Shown here in pieces: positions 19,714 to 27,900 of a DNA stretch of 64,000 nucleotides; the first letter of the stretch is position 1, and the number at the start of each line of letters is the position of its first letter. Made by a program: the position numbers and the translations under genes. This stretch comes from Pseudomonas sp. PDM16 (GTDB taxonomy: Bacteria > Pseudomonadota > Gammaproteobacteria > Pseudomonadales > Pseudomonadaceae), in assembly GCF_014851865.1 (NCBI RefSeq), contig NZ_JACVAM010000001.1, positions 1,328,309 to 1,392,308 of the forward strand, written 5' to 3'. The notes under the pieces were generated by a model. That model was not told the DNA's origin. It was given only the letters and a program-made list of their open reading frames with translations, and ran no database searches.

Positions 19714-20727
19714 TCAGAAACCTTCGAGCACGATCTTGCCGCGTGCCTTGCCGCTCTCCAGCAGCGTGTGGGCACGGCGCAGGTTGGCGGCGTCAATGCG
19801 GCCGAAATGCTCGCCCAGAGTGGTCTTGAGCACACCGTCGTCGATCAACTGGCTGACCCGATTGAGCAGGCGGTGCTGCTCGATCATGTCGTCGGTCTGG
19901 AACAGCGACCGGGTGTACATGAACTCCCAGTGCAGTGACAGACTCTTGCGCTTGAGCTTGGTCACATCGAGCTGGGCCGGATCGTCGATCAGCGCCAGCT
20001 TGCCCTGGGGGGCCAGGGCTTCGATCAACTGATCCAGATGCTGATCGGTGTGGGTGAGGCTGGCGACCATGCTCACCTGGTCGATGCCCAGTGCCTTCAA
20101 CTGTGGCTGCAGCGGCTGGCTGTGATCGATTACGTGATGTGCGCCCAGTTCGCGCACCCAGTCCTGGGTCTCCGCGCGTGAGGCGGTGCCGATCACGGTG
20201 AGGCCGGTGAGCTGCCGGGCCAGCTGCACGAGGATGGAACCGACGCCACCGGCGGCACCGATGACCAGCAGGCTCTGGCCGTCATCGCCCTTGCCTTCGC
20301 GCACGCTGAGGCGCTCGAACAGCAGTTCCCAGGCGGTGATGGCGGTCAGTGGCAGGGCTGCGGCGCGGGCGAAGTCCAGCGCACCGGGCATGCGTCCGAC
20401 GATGCGCTCGTCCACCACGTGCAGCTCGCTGTTACCACCGGCACGGTCGATGGCACCCGCGTAGAACACGTTGTCGCCGGGGCGGAACTGCTTGACCTCG
20501 GCACCGACCTCGACCACCACGCCTGCCACGTCCCAGCCCAGCACCTTGGCCTGGCCGGCCTCCGGCGAGACGCGCTGGCGGATCTTGGTGTCCACCGGGT
20601 TGACCGAGATGGCGCGGACCTCCACCAGCAGGTCACGCGGGCCGGGTGTCGGAGCAGGCAGCTCGACATCGAGCAACGCCTCGGCATGATCGATGGGCAG
20701 GGACTGGTGATAGGCGACGGCTTTCAT
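19714..20727 (-). CDS. Zinc-type alcohol dehydrogenase-family (quinone reductase-like) oxidoreductase
   Basis: A 337-residue medium-chain dehydrogenase/reductase. It has an N-terminal GroES-like domain (ISVNPVDTKIRQR, GWDVAGVVVEVG) and a Rossmann domain with the NADPH motif VIGAAGGVGSILVQLA. The structural-zinc cysteine cluster of true alcohol dehydrogenases is absent, as in the ZADH/quinone oxidoreductase subgroup that reduces quinones or enals. GAGGAG precedes the ATG. It is divergent from the LysR gene at 20872, which probably regulates it. The substrate is unknown. Confidence 0.88.
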   Translation of the reverse strand: MKAVAYHQSLPIDHAEALLDVELPAPTPGPRDLLVEVRAISVNPVDTKIRQRVSPEAGQAKVLGWDVAGVVVEVGAEVKQFRPGDNVFYAGAIDRAGGNSELHVVDERIVGRMPGALDFARAAALPLTAITAWELLFERLSVREGKGDDGQSLLVIGAAGGVGSILVQLARQLTGLTVIGTASRAETQDWVRELGAHHVIDHSQPLQPQLKALGIDQVSMVASLTHTDQHLDQLIEALAPQGKLALIDDPAQLDVTKLKRKSLSLHWEFMYTRSLFQTDDMIEQHRLLNRVSQLIDDGVLKTTLGEHFGRIDAANLRRAHTLLESGKARGKIVLEGF

Positions 20728-20871
20728 GGGCGGCTCCTCGGATGAAAATCGGATGTACCAGCTTAGCCGGCGTACCGTGCTGGCGTTGGGCGCATGTTCG
20801 TTTAATCGATTGGCAAGAAAAACCAGCCTGCCATAGAGTCTCCTTCAATATTTCTTTGAAAATGGCCCTCA

Positions 20872-21786
20872 ATGCTGCGTCTCGATGATCTCTCCCTGTT
20901 CGTTAGAAGCGCCGAGCTGGGCAGCCTGTCGGCAGCAGCGCGCGAGCTGGACTGTTCGCCCGCAGTGGCCAGCGCCGCCCTCAAACGCCTTGAGGCCGAA
21001 CTGCAGGTCCGCCTGTTGCTGCGCTCCACCCGAAGTCTGCGGCTGACGGCCGAAGGCGAGCAGTACCTGAGCCATGCCCGCGCTGCGCTGGCGAGCCTGG
21101 AGGTCGGCCGTCATCAGCTGGAGGGCGCCCGAGCAGAGATCAGTGGGATGATGCAAATCGCCGCGCCTTCAGATTTCGGCCGCAACGTCCTCCTGCCCTG
21201 GCTCGACCATTTCCAGACGGAGCGTCCGCAGATGAGCCTGCGGCTACTGCTGAGCGACCGCAACGCCGATCTGTTTCGCCAGCAGGTCGACATCGCCCTG
21301 CGTTACGGCGAGCCGGAAGACTCGAGCCTCGTCGCCTTGCCGGTGGCGGCGGGCAATCGTCGGGTCCTGTGCGCCGCGCCGAGCTATTTCACCCGGCATG
21401 GCAGGCCGCGCCAGCCGGAGGAACTGCTGGGTCACAACTGCCTGCTCTACATGCTCGGGGGGCGGGTACATGATCGCTGGAGCCTGGGGCAGGGCAAGCG
21501 GGCCCTGGCGCTGACGGTTTCCGGTGATCGGGTCAGCGATGATGCAGACGTGGTTCGTCGCTGGGCGGTGGCGGGGCGCGGGCTGGTGTACAAGTCGTGG
21601 CTGGATGTGGCCGACGATGTGCAAGCCGGCCGGTTGGAAGTGGCTCTGGCCGATTGGGAGGGCGAGCCGGCGCCGTTGAATCTGATCTGTGCCCATCGCG
21701 ATCAGCTCAGCGGTCCGGTCCGTCTGTTGCGCGAGTTCCTGCAGGAGCGCTGCGCCGGGCTGTTGGCCCGGGCGCCTTGGCAATGA
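20872..21786 (+). CDS. LysR-family transcriptional regulator
   Basis: A 304-residue LysR-type regulator. The winged HTH (DDLSLFVRSAELGSLSAAAR, then SPAVASAALKRLEAEL) is of the CrgA/DhcR-like subgroup. The C-terminal periplasmic-binding-protein-like effector domain is complete. It is transcribed divergently from the oxidoreductase at 19714-20727 across about 144 bp, the classic arrangement for a LysR regulator and its target. The effector is unknown. Confidence 0.9.
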   Translation: MLRLDDLSLFVRSAELGSLSAAARELDCSPAVASAALKRLEAELQVRLLLRSTRSLRLTAEGEQYLSHARAALASLEVGRHQLEGARAEISGMMQIAAPSDFGRNVLLPWLDHFQTERPQMSLRLLLSDRNADLFRQQVDIALRYGEPEDSSLVALPVAAGNRRVLCAAPSYFTRHGRPRQPEELLGHNCLLYMLGGRVHDRWSLGQGKRALALTVSGDRVSDDADVVRRWAVAGRGLVYKSWLDVADDVQAGRLEVALADWEGEPAPLNLICAHRDQLSGPVRLLREFLQERCAGLLARAPWQ

Positions 21787-21804
21787 GCGGCGCCCGGAAT
21801 CGGC

Positions 21805-22458
21805 TCAGTTGCTCTGCGGCGGAGTGAGGCCGCAACCCTTGAGAATGATGCGTTCCAGATTGCTGGCGGCCAGCTCGAAGTCGGTCTTCTTCAGGCCGTT
21901 CTTGCCAGTGAACATACAGATCTGGCTGGCGAAGTCGGCATAGTGCTGGGTGCTGCCCCAGAGCAGGAAGATCAGGTGCACCGGGTCGATGGGCTCCATC
22001 TTGCCTGCGTCGATCCAGGCCTGGAACACCGCAGCGCGCTGGCGGAACCACTCGCGGTAGTCCTGGTTGTAGTGGGCGGTCAGGTGCTGGCCGCCGCTGA
22101 TCACTTCCATGGCGAAGATGCGCGAGGCCAGTGGCTGGGTGCGCGAGTATTCGATCTTGGCGCGAATGTAGCGACTCAGCGCCAGTGCCGGGTCATCGTC
22201 GACGTTGAGACTGTTGAAGGTGCTGTCCCACTGATCGAGGATGTTGTTCAGCACTGCGATATACAGCCCCTGCTTGCTGCTGAAGTAATAGTGCAGATTG
22301 GCCTTGGGCAGCCCCACCGCCTGGGCGATGCTGTTCATGCTGGTGCCTTTATAGCCGTGGCGAGCGAACTCCACTTCCGCGGCGGCGATGATGGCTTTTT
22401 CGTTCTTCTGGCGGATGCGGCCGGCGGGCTTGCCGGTGCCGGGAGCGGCTGCTGACAT
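21805..22458 (-). CDS. TetR-family regulator, RutR-like
   Basis: A TetR-family regulator of about 217 residues. The HTH (IIAAAEVEFARHGYKGTSMN, VGLPKANLHYYFSSKQGLYI) and C-terminal domain (WFRQRAAVFQAWIDAGK) are of the RutR/YcdC type. The ATG at 22458 is the best family-like start, but no good ribosome-binding site precedes it. An in-frame GTG at 22509 would add 17 residues. RutR-type proteins respond to pyrimidines in E. coli and other members to diverse ligands. It converges with the LysR gene (18 bp between them) and heads away from bauR; its target is unclear. Confidence 0.85.
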   Translation of the reverse strand: MSAAAPGTGKPAGRIRQKNEKAIIAAAEVEFARHGYKGTSMNSIAQAVGLPKANLHYYFSSKQGLYIAVLNNILDQWDSTFNSLNVDDDPALALSRYIRAKIEYSRTQPLASRIFAMEVISGGQHLTAHYNQDYREWFRQRAAVFQAWIDAGKMEPIDPVHLIFLLWGSTQHYADFASQICMFTGKNGLKKTDFELAASNLERIILKGCGLTPPQSN

Positions 22459-22700
22459 CGGGAGGGGTCCGTACTGATAATCGGTTTTGAGTGCGAACTG
22501 ATACCCCACGGCGGGTCACTAAACAACCCTCCTGCGTCAAAAACGTGTGTTATTCAGACGAAGAAGCGGTTTTGAGCGAATTTTGCCCAGAAAAGCGCCA
22601 TTAAAATGTCTTTTCAGTCAGCTTTTGTCATGTTGCATGAATGGCGGAACCTTAGTGGTACGGGCGTTCCAGCATGACTGGCCAGTCCGGAGGCGGATGC

Positions 22701-23621
22701 TCAGCCAGTCTTGGCCAGCGCCTCCAGGAAGGTCTCCAGTACCAGTTGCGGACGTCGCCCCTTGCGTGTCACCGACGCCAGGGTCAGGTCATAGAAGCGG
22801 CTGTCTGGCTTGAGCACGCGCAGGCGCCCCTGCTGTACCCATTGGCGGGCGTAGTGATCCGCCAGGTAGCCGATGTAGCGCCCGGTGAGGATGAGGAAGG
22901 CCATGCCCTCGCGGTCCGAGGCGCTGGCCGTGCAGTTGAGCACCTGGTACTGGCTCTGGATTTCCGGGGGCAGGCGAAAGGTCGGGGCGATAGCGTCCTG
23001 GGCATTCAGGCGAGTGTCGGAGAGCTGATCGTCATCCACATAGAAGAGGGGATGGCCCACCGCGCAGTACAGCTGCGAGCGCTCGCCATATAAAGGTTGG
23101 TACTCCAGGCCGGACAGCGCATGGCTCTGCGGCACCACGCCGACATGCAGGCTGCCGTCGAGCACGCCCTGTTCCACCTCCGAAGGTGGCGTCATGCGGA
23201 TCTGGATGCGCACCTCCGGGCCCAGCTCCTTGAGCCGCGCCAGCGCATGGGTGATGCGCATGTGCGGCACGGTCACCAGGTTGTCGGTCAGGCCGATGTG
23301 CAGCTCGCCGCGCAACTCGCGGTGCAGGCCGTTGACCCCGTTGCGGAAGCTCTCCAGCGCGCCGAACAGCTGCAGCGACGACTGATAGACCTCGCGGCCT
23401 TCTTCGGTCAGGGCAAAGCCGGCGCGGCCGCGCTGACACAGGCGCAGGCCCAGACGCTGCTCCAGATCGCTCATCTGCTGGCTGATGGCCGAGCGGCCGA
23501 TGCCCAGCACGCTCTCGGCGGCAGAGAAGCCGCCACACTCGACCACGCTGCGAAACAGCCGCAGCAGGCGGATCTCGAAGTCGCTGACCTGGGCCAGAGG
23601 GTCGGAACGGCGGCTGCTCAT
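22701..23621 (-). CDS. bauR: BauR, LysR-family activator of beta-alanine catabolism
   Basis: A 306-residue LysR-family regulator with HTH (VVECGGFSAAESVLGIGRSA, ISQQMSDLEQRLGLRL) and a complete effector domain. It is divergent from bauA, exactly as bauR (PA0133) is from bauA in P. aeruginosa, where it activates the bau genes in response to beta-alanine. The assignment rests on this context plus family; effector residues were not compared. About 110 bp separate the two start codons. Confidence 0.82.
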   Translation of the reverse strand: MSSRRSDPLAQVSDFEIRLLRLFRSVVECGGFSAAESVLGIGRSAISQQMSDLEQRLGLRLCQRGRAGFALTEEGREVYQSSLQLFGALESFRNGVNGLHRELRGELHIGLTDNLVTVPHMRITHALARLKELGPEVRIQIRMTPPSEVEQGVLDGSLHVGVVPQSHALSGLEYQPLYGERSQLYCAVGHPLFYVDDDQLSDTRLNAQDAIAPTFRLPPEIQSQYQVLNCTASASDREGMAFLILTGRYIGYLADHYARQWVQQGRLRVLKPDSRFYDLTLASVTRKGRRPQLVLETFLEALAKTG

Positions 23622-23730
23622 ATGTTTAGTCTTGGCTGAACTTAAAGTGAGAAGATTTGGATTTTCGTGACTTTATGCCCGTGGCACCTTGCATGGCAAC
23701 AAGACCCGAGTGCCGCTCTGGAGAGCCACG

Positions 23731-25077
23731 ATGAACATGCCGCAGTCCGCCACCCCGTCCCTAGCCAGCCAGCTCAAGCTGGATGCCCACTGGATGCCCT
23801 TCTCCGCTAACCGCAACTTCAAGCGCGACCCGCGCCTGATCGTCGCCGCCGAAGGCAACATCCTCATCGACGACCAGGGCCGCCGCGTGTTCGACAGCCT
23901 CTCCGGCCTGTGGACCTGCGGCGCCGGCCACAGCCGCAAGGAAATCCAGGAAGCCGTGGCCAAGCAGCTCGGCACCCTCGACTACTCGCCGGGCTTCCAG
24001 TACGGCCACGCGCTGTCCTTCAAGCTGGCCGAGAAGATCGCCGACCTGCTGCCGGGCGAGCTCAATCACGTGTTCTTCACCGGCTCCGGCTCCGAGTGCG
24101 CCGACACCGCGGTGAAGATGGCCAAGGCCTACTGGCGCCTGAAAGGCCAACCAGCCAAGACCAAGTTCATCGGTCGCGCCCGTGGTTACCACGGCGTGAA
24201 CATCGCCGGCACCGCCCTGGGCGGCATCGGTGGCAACCGCAAGATGTACGGTCAACTGATGGACGCCGACCACCTGCCGCACACCCTGCAGCCGGGCATG
24301 GCGTTCACCAAGGGCATGGCCGAGACCGGCGGCGTGGAGCTGGCCAACGAGCTGCTCAAGCTGATCGAACTGCACGATGCCTCCAACATCGCCGCCGTCA
24401 TCGTCGAGCCGCTGTCCGGTTCCGCCGGCGCGCTGATTCCGCCGAAGGGCTACCTGGAGCGCCTGCGCGAGATCTGCACCCAGCACAACATCCTGCTGAT
24501 CTTCGACGAAGTGATCACCGGCTTCGGCCGCATGGGCAAGTGGAGCGGTGCGGAATACTTCGGCGTCACCCCGGACATCCTCAACGCCGCCAAGCAGATC
24601 ACCAACGGTGCCATCCCGCTGGGCGCGGTCGTGGCCTCCAAGGAGATCTACGACACCTTCATGCATCAGGCCATCCCTGAGCACATGATCGAGTTCACCC
24701 ACGGCTACACCTACTCGGCCCACCCGGTTGCCTGTGCCGCCGGCCTGGCCACCCTGGAGCTGCTGGAGAAGGAAAATCTGATCCAGCAGTCCGCTGACCT
24801 CGCGCCGCACTTCGAGAACGTCCTGCACGGCCTCAAGGGCAGCAAGCACGTCATCGACATCCGCAACTGCGGCCTGGTCGGTGCCCTGCAACTGGCCCCG
24901 CGTGACGGCGACCCGACCATCCGTCCGTTCGAGGCCGGCATGGCCCTGTGGAAGGCGGGCTTCTACGTGCGCTTCGGTGGCGACACCCTGCAGTTCGGGC
25001 CGACCTTCAACACCAAGCCGGAAGAGCTGGACCGCCTGTTCAACGCCGTTGGCGACGTGCTGAACAAGCTCGACTGA
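23731..25077 (+). CDS. bauA: BauA, beta-alanine--pyruvate aminotransferase
   Basis: A 448-residue class-III PLP-dependent omega-aminotransferase, the same length as P. aeruginosa BauA. The PLP lysine is Lys288 in AAKQITNGAIPLGAVV, and the aspartate that contacts the pyridine nitrogen is in LLIFDEVITGFGRMG. LWTCGAGHSRKEIQEAV and FFTGSGSECADT are near-identical to known beta-alanine transaminases. GGAGAG precedes the ATG at 23731; the 14 upstream in-frame codons are unlikely to be translated. The reaction is beta-alanine plus pyruvate to malonate semialdehyde plus alanine, feeding bauC. Confidence 0.95.
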   Translation: MNMPQSATPSLASQLKLDAHWMPFSANRNFKRDPRLIVAAEGNILIDDQGRRVFDSLSGLWTCGAGHSRKEIQEAVAKQLGTLDYSPGFQYGHALSFKLAEKIADLLPGELNHVFFTGSGSECADTAVKMAKAYWRLKGQPAKTKFIGRARGYHGVNIAGTALGGIGGNRKMYGQLMDADHLPHTLQPGMAFTKGMAETGGVELANELLKLIELHDASNIAAVIVEPLSGSAGALIPPKGYLERLREICTQHNILLIFDEVITGFGRMGKWSGAEYFGVTPDILNAAKQITNGAIPLGAVVASKEIYDTFMHQAIPEHMIEFTHGYTYSAHPVACAAGLATLELLEKENLIQQSADLAPHFENVLHGLKGSKHVIDIRNCGLVGALQLAPRDGDPTIRPFEAGMALWKAGFYVRFGGDTLQFGPTFNTKPEELDRLFNAVGDVLNKLD

Positions 25078-25092
25078 CAGGCAACTTCCTTC

Positions 25093-25113
25093 CCCTCTCC
25101 CTGTGGGAGAGGG
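25093..25113. repeat. Small GC palindrome (9-bp stem, 3-nt loop)
   Basis: A perfect hairpin CCCTCTCCC/GGGAGAGGG lies 15 bp after the bauA stop. It has no T-run, so it is a poor terminator. Hairpins of this kind recur in Pseudomonas genomes. Confidence 0.5.
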
Positions 25114-25124
25114 AGCTTGATCGA

Positions 25125-25205
25125 GTAGGGTGGATGCCGCGGTTCGCATCCACCAGACCGGCAACCCCAATTTGCGGTGGATGAACAAGGCGTCATCCAC
25201 CCTAC
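25125..25205. repeat. REP/MITE-like double hairpin element between bauA and bauC
   Basis: An 81-bp element bounded by perfect 12-bp terminal inverted repeats GTAGGGTGGATG and CATCCACCCTAC. Internally, GGTGGATG/CATCCACC pairs form two successive hairpins. A related, shorter element is at 30220-30272. It occupies most of the bauA-bauC spacer. Confidence 0.75.
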
Positions 25206-25227
25206 GTGATACCAACGAGGAGTTTTC

Positions 25228-26724
25228 ATGAGCACCGTCGCCCACTTCATCAATGGCGAAATCGTTCTGCGCAATGGCCGTACCGCCCAGGTCTTCAACC
25301 CGTCCATCGGCGAGCCGGTGCGTCAGGTCGAGCTGGCCGACCGCGCTACCATTCAGGCTGCCATCGACGCCGCCAAGGCCGCCTTCCCGGCCTGGCGCAA
25401 CACCCCGCCGGCCAAGCGCGCCCAGGTCATGTTCCGCTTCAAGGTCCTGCTCGAAGAGAACAAGGACAAGATCGCCGCGATGATCAGCGAAGAGCATGGC
25501 AAGACTCTCGAAGACGCCGTCGGCGAACTCCAGCGTGGCATCGAGAACGTCGAGTACGCCTGTGGCGCTCCCGAGCTGCTGAAGGGCGAATACAACCGCA
25601 ACGCCGGCCCGAACATCGACAGCTGGAGCGACTTCCAGCCGCTGGGCGTGGTCGCCGGTATCACCCCGTTCAACTTCCCGGCCATGGTGCCGCTGTGGAT
25701 GTACCCGTTGGCCATCGCCTGCGGCAACTGCTTCATCCTCAAGCCGTCCGAGCGCGACCCGAGCTCCACCCTGTTCATCGCCCAGCTGCTGCACGAAGCC
25801 GGCCTGCCCAAGGGCGTGATCGGCGTGATCAACGGCGACAAGGAAGCGGTGGACGCGCTGATCGAAGCGCCGGAAGTCAAAGCCATCAGCTTCGTCGGCT
25901 CCACGCCGATCGCGGAATACATCTACACCGAGGCCAACAAGCGCGGTAAGCGCGTACAGGCCCTGGGCGGCGCCAAGAACCACGCCGTGGTGCTGCCGGA
26001 CGCCGACATCGACAACACCGTCAACGCCCTGATGGGCGCGGCGTATGGCTCCTGCGGCGAGCGCTGCATGGCCATCTCCGTGGTGGTGGCCGTGGGTGAC
26101 CAGGTTGCCGATACCCTGGTGGCCAAGCTGACCCCGAAGATCACTGCTCTGAAGATCGGTGCCGGCACCTCCTGTGGCCTGGACATGGGGCCGCTGGTCA
26201 CCGGCGCGGCGCGTGACAAGGTCAAGGGCTACATCGACGCCGGCGTGGCGCAAGGCGCCAAGCTGGTGGTCGACGGCCGCGGCATCTCGGTCGCAGGCAA
26301 CGAGGCAGGCTTCTTCGTCGGCGGCACCCTGTTCGACCACGTCACCCGCGACATGAGCATCTACCAGGAAGAGATCTTCGGCCCGGTGCTGTGCATCGTC
26401 CGCGTCGGCAGCCTGGAAGACGCCATGCAGCTGATCAACGATCACGAATACGGCAACGGCACCTGCATCTTCACCCGCGACGGTGAGGCCGCACGCCTGT
26501 TCTGCGACGAGATCGAAGTCGGCATGGTCGGCGTCAACGTACCTCTGCCGGTGCCGGTGGCCTACCACAGCTTCGGCGGCTGGAAGCGCTCGCTGTTCGG
26601 CGACCTGCACGCCTACGGCCCGGACGGCGTGCGCTTCTACACCAAGCGCAAGACCATCACCCAGCGCTGGCCGCAGCGCGCCAGCCACGAGGCGGCGCAG
26701 TTCGCCTTCCCGAGCAACAGCTGA
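25228..26724 (+). CDS. bauC: BauC/MmsA, CoA-acylating (methyl)malonate-semialdehyde dehydrogenase
   Basis: A 498-residue NAD-dependent aldehyde dehydrogenase of the MmsA subgroup. The catalytic cysteine is Cys280 in [12 protein letters not shown], the NAD site is in [20 protein letters not shown], and KPSERDP is present. The general-base glutamate of ordinary ALDHs is replaced, as in CoA-acylating members ([17 protein letters not shown]). It converts malonate semialdehyde to acetyl-CoA and CO2, completing beta-alanine use; mmsA in valine catabolism is a close alternative name. It lies downstream of bauA with a repeat between and no bauB. A terminator follows. Confidence 0.93.
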   Translation: MSTVAHFINGEIVLRNGRTAQVFNPSIGEPVRQVELADRATIQAAIDAAKAAFPAWRNTPPAKRAQVMFRFKVLLEENKDKIAAMISEEHGKTLEDAVGELQRGIENVEYACGAPELLKGEYNRNAGPNIDSWSDFQPLGVVAGITPFNFPAMVPLWMYPLAIACGNCFILKPSERDPSSTLFIAQLLHEAGLPKGVIGVINGDKEAVDALIEAPEVKAISFVGSTPIAEYIYTEANKRGKRVQALGGAKNHAVVLPDADIDNTVNALMGAAYGSCGERCMAISVVVAVGDQVADTLVAKLTPKITALKIGAGTSCGLDMGPLVTGAARDKVKGYIDAGVAQGAKLVVDGRGISVAGNEAGFFVGGTLFDHVTRDMSIYQEEIFGPVLCIVRVGSLEDAMQLINDHEYGNGTCIFTRDGEAARLFCDEIEVGMVGVNVPLPVPVAYHSFGGWKRSLFGDLHAYGPDGVRFYTKRKTITQRWPQRASHEAAQFAFPSNS

Positions 26725-26734
26725 TGTAACCCGA

Positions 26735-26762
26735 GGGCCGGTCGCAAGACCGGCCCTTTTTG
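26735..26762 (+). terminator. Rho-independent terminator after bauC
   Basis: A perfect 9-bp stem (26735-26743 with 26748-26756) has a GCAA tetraloop and is followed by TTTTTTG. Confidence 0.92.
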
Positions 26763-27081
26763 TTCTGTTTTACGCAGTAAACCAGCCGCGCGGGCGCGGC
26801 GTTGGTGCAGTAACTCGCAGGCGTCCTGCCGGCGGGAAACGGCACCCCTTGGGTGAGCGGGTTCACGGTTATTGTGACCCGGTAGCCCGCTGTCCCAAGG
26901 GCAGCCCACTTCAATTAAACAGAACCGACATAGGGTTGAGCGAGCTAGAGAAGAACAAGGCAGAAACGGCTGAGGACGCGGAGTTTACGTGTTGTAAATG
27001 AGCAGTCCGAAGCCGCTTCTAACGCAGTTTTTCCGACGCGCAGCCGACCCTAATAGGTTCTCAGAAGAGGACACCCTTGCA
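26763..27081. other. Intergenic region with probable dispersed repeat
   Basis: About 320 bp without a convincing gene. An imperfect inverted repeat (CGGGTTCAC ... GTGACCCG, about 26859-26882) is visible. The stretch from about 26940 to 27030 encodes short open reading in two frames and has the look of a dispersed Pseudomonas repeat; its copy number cannot be judged here. Confidence 0.35.
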
Positions 27082-27861
27082 ATGACTAAACCCATGATTG
27101 GCCTTCCCCTGTGCCGCTGGCAACTGACTGACCGCGACATCGGCTGGTTTCATCTGGTGGGCGAGAAATACATTCAGTCCGTCACCGGCTTCGGCGCCTT
27201 CCCGCTGATGATCCCGGCCTTCGGCGACGACCTGGACATGGAGACCGTGCTCGACAGCGTCTCCGGCATCATGTTCGGCGGCTCCCTGTCCAACGTGCAC
27301 CCCAGCTTCTACGGTGACGACCATCCCGGCCTTGGCCTGGCCGACAAACCCCGCGACGCCACCGTGCTGCGCCTGATGCGCGCCTGTATCGACCGCGGCA
27401 TTCCCTTCCTCGGCATCTGCCGCGGCGTGCAGGAACTCAACGTGCTGTACGGCGGCACCCTGCACCGCGAAGTACACAACGTGCCGGGCCGCCTCGATCA
27501 CCGCGAGGTGAAGGACGTACCGGACAACGTGGCCTACGGCCCGATCCACGGCGTGACCCTCACTGAAGGCGGTGTGCTGCACCAACTGCTTGGCGAACGT
27601 GAACTGCGCGTCAACTCCCTGCACGGCCAGGGCATCGACCGCCTCGGCGAAGGGCTACAGGTGGAGGCGGTGGCCGAGGACGGGCAGATTGAGGCGGTCA
27701 GTGTGATTGGCGCCAAAGCGTTTGCCGTGGGGGTGCAGTGGCACCCGGAGTATCGCTATTGGGAGAAGGACGATTACAACGCGCTGATTGGGGCGTTTCA
27801 TGAGGCGGCGAGGGAGTATCAGAAGACTAAGATCACCGGGCGGCCGGAGTTGGTAGCCTGA
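27082..27861 (+). CDS. Gamma-glutamyl-GABA hydrolase-like class I glutamine amidotransferase
   Basis: A 259-residue PuuD/SpuA-type peptidase C26. The nucleophile is Cys113 (FLGICRGVQELNVLYGG), and His221/Glu223 (VQWHPEYRY) complete the triad. PuuD cleaves gamma-glutamyl-GABA to glutamate and GABA in gamma-glutamylated putrescine catabolism; SpuA plays a related part in Pseudomonas polyamine use. The start at 27082 gives the family N-terminus (MTKPMIGLPLCRW), though its ribosome-binding site is weak (GAGG 11 bp away). Placement after bauAC links polyamine and beta-alanine breakdown. Terminator at 27872. Confidence 0.88.
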   Translation: MTKPMIGLPLCRWQLTDRDIGWFHLVGEKYIQSVTGFGAFPLMIPAFGDDLDMETVLDSVSGIMFGGSLSNVHPSFYGDDHPGLGLADKPRDATVLRLMRACIDRGIPFLGICRGVQELNVLYGGTLHREVHNVPGRLDHREVKDVPDNVAYGPIHGVTLTEGGVLHQLLGERELRVNSLHGQGIDRLGEGLQVEAVAEDGQIEAVSVIGAKAFAVGVQWHPEYRYWEKDDYNALIGAFHEAAREYQKTKITGRPELVA

Positions 27862-27871
27862 TGTATCGTGT

Positions 27872-27900
27872 AAGGCCCGCTTTTTTGGCGGGCCTTTTTT
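27872..27900. terminator. Rho-independent terminator, edge of AT-rich segment
   Basis: A 9-bp stem (27872-27880 with 27888-27896) is followed by a T-run. It serves the amidotransferase gene and marks the abrupt base-composition boundary; avcD ends at its edge from the other side. Confidence 0.88.

Noticed and set aside
23622..23730. A sigma-54 promoter upstream of bauA (TGGCACCTTGC)
   Set aside because: The GG-to-GC spacing is 6 instead of 10, so it cannot be an RpoN promoter.
23761..26688. A very long open frame on the minus strand opposite bauA and bauC
   Set aside because: It mirrors strongly supported genes, is low-complexity (His/Ala/Gly/Val-rich) and has no family features; such antisense frames are normal in high-GC third-position-biased DNA.
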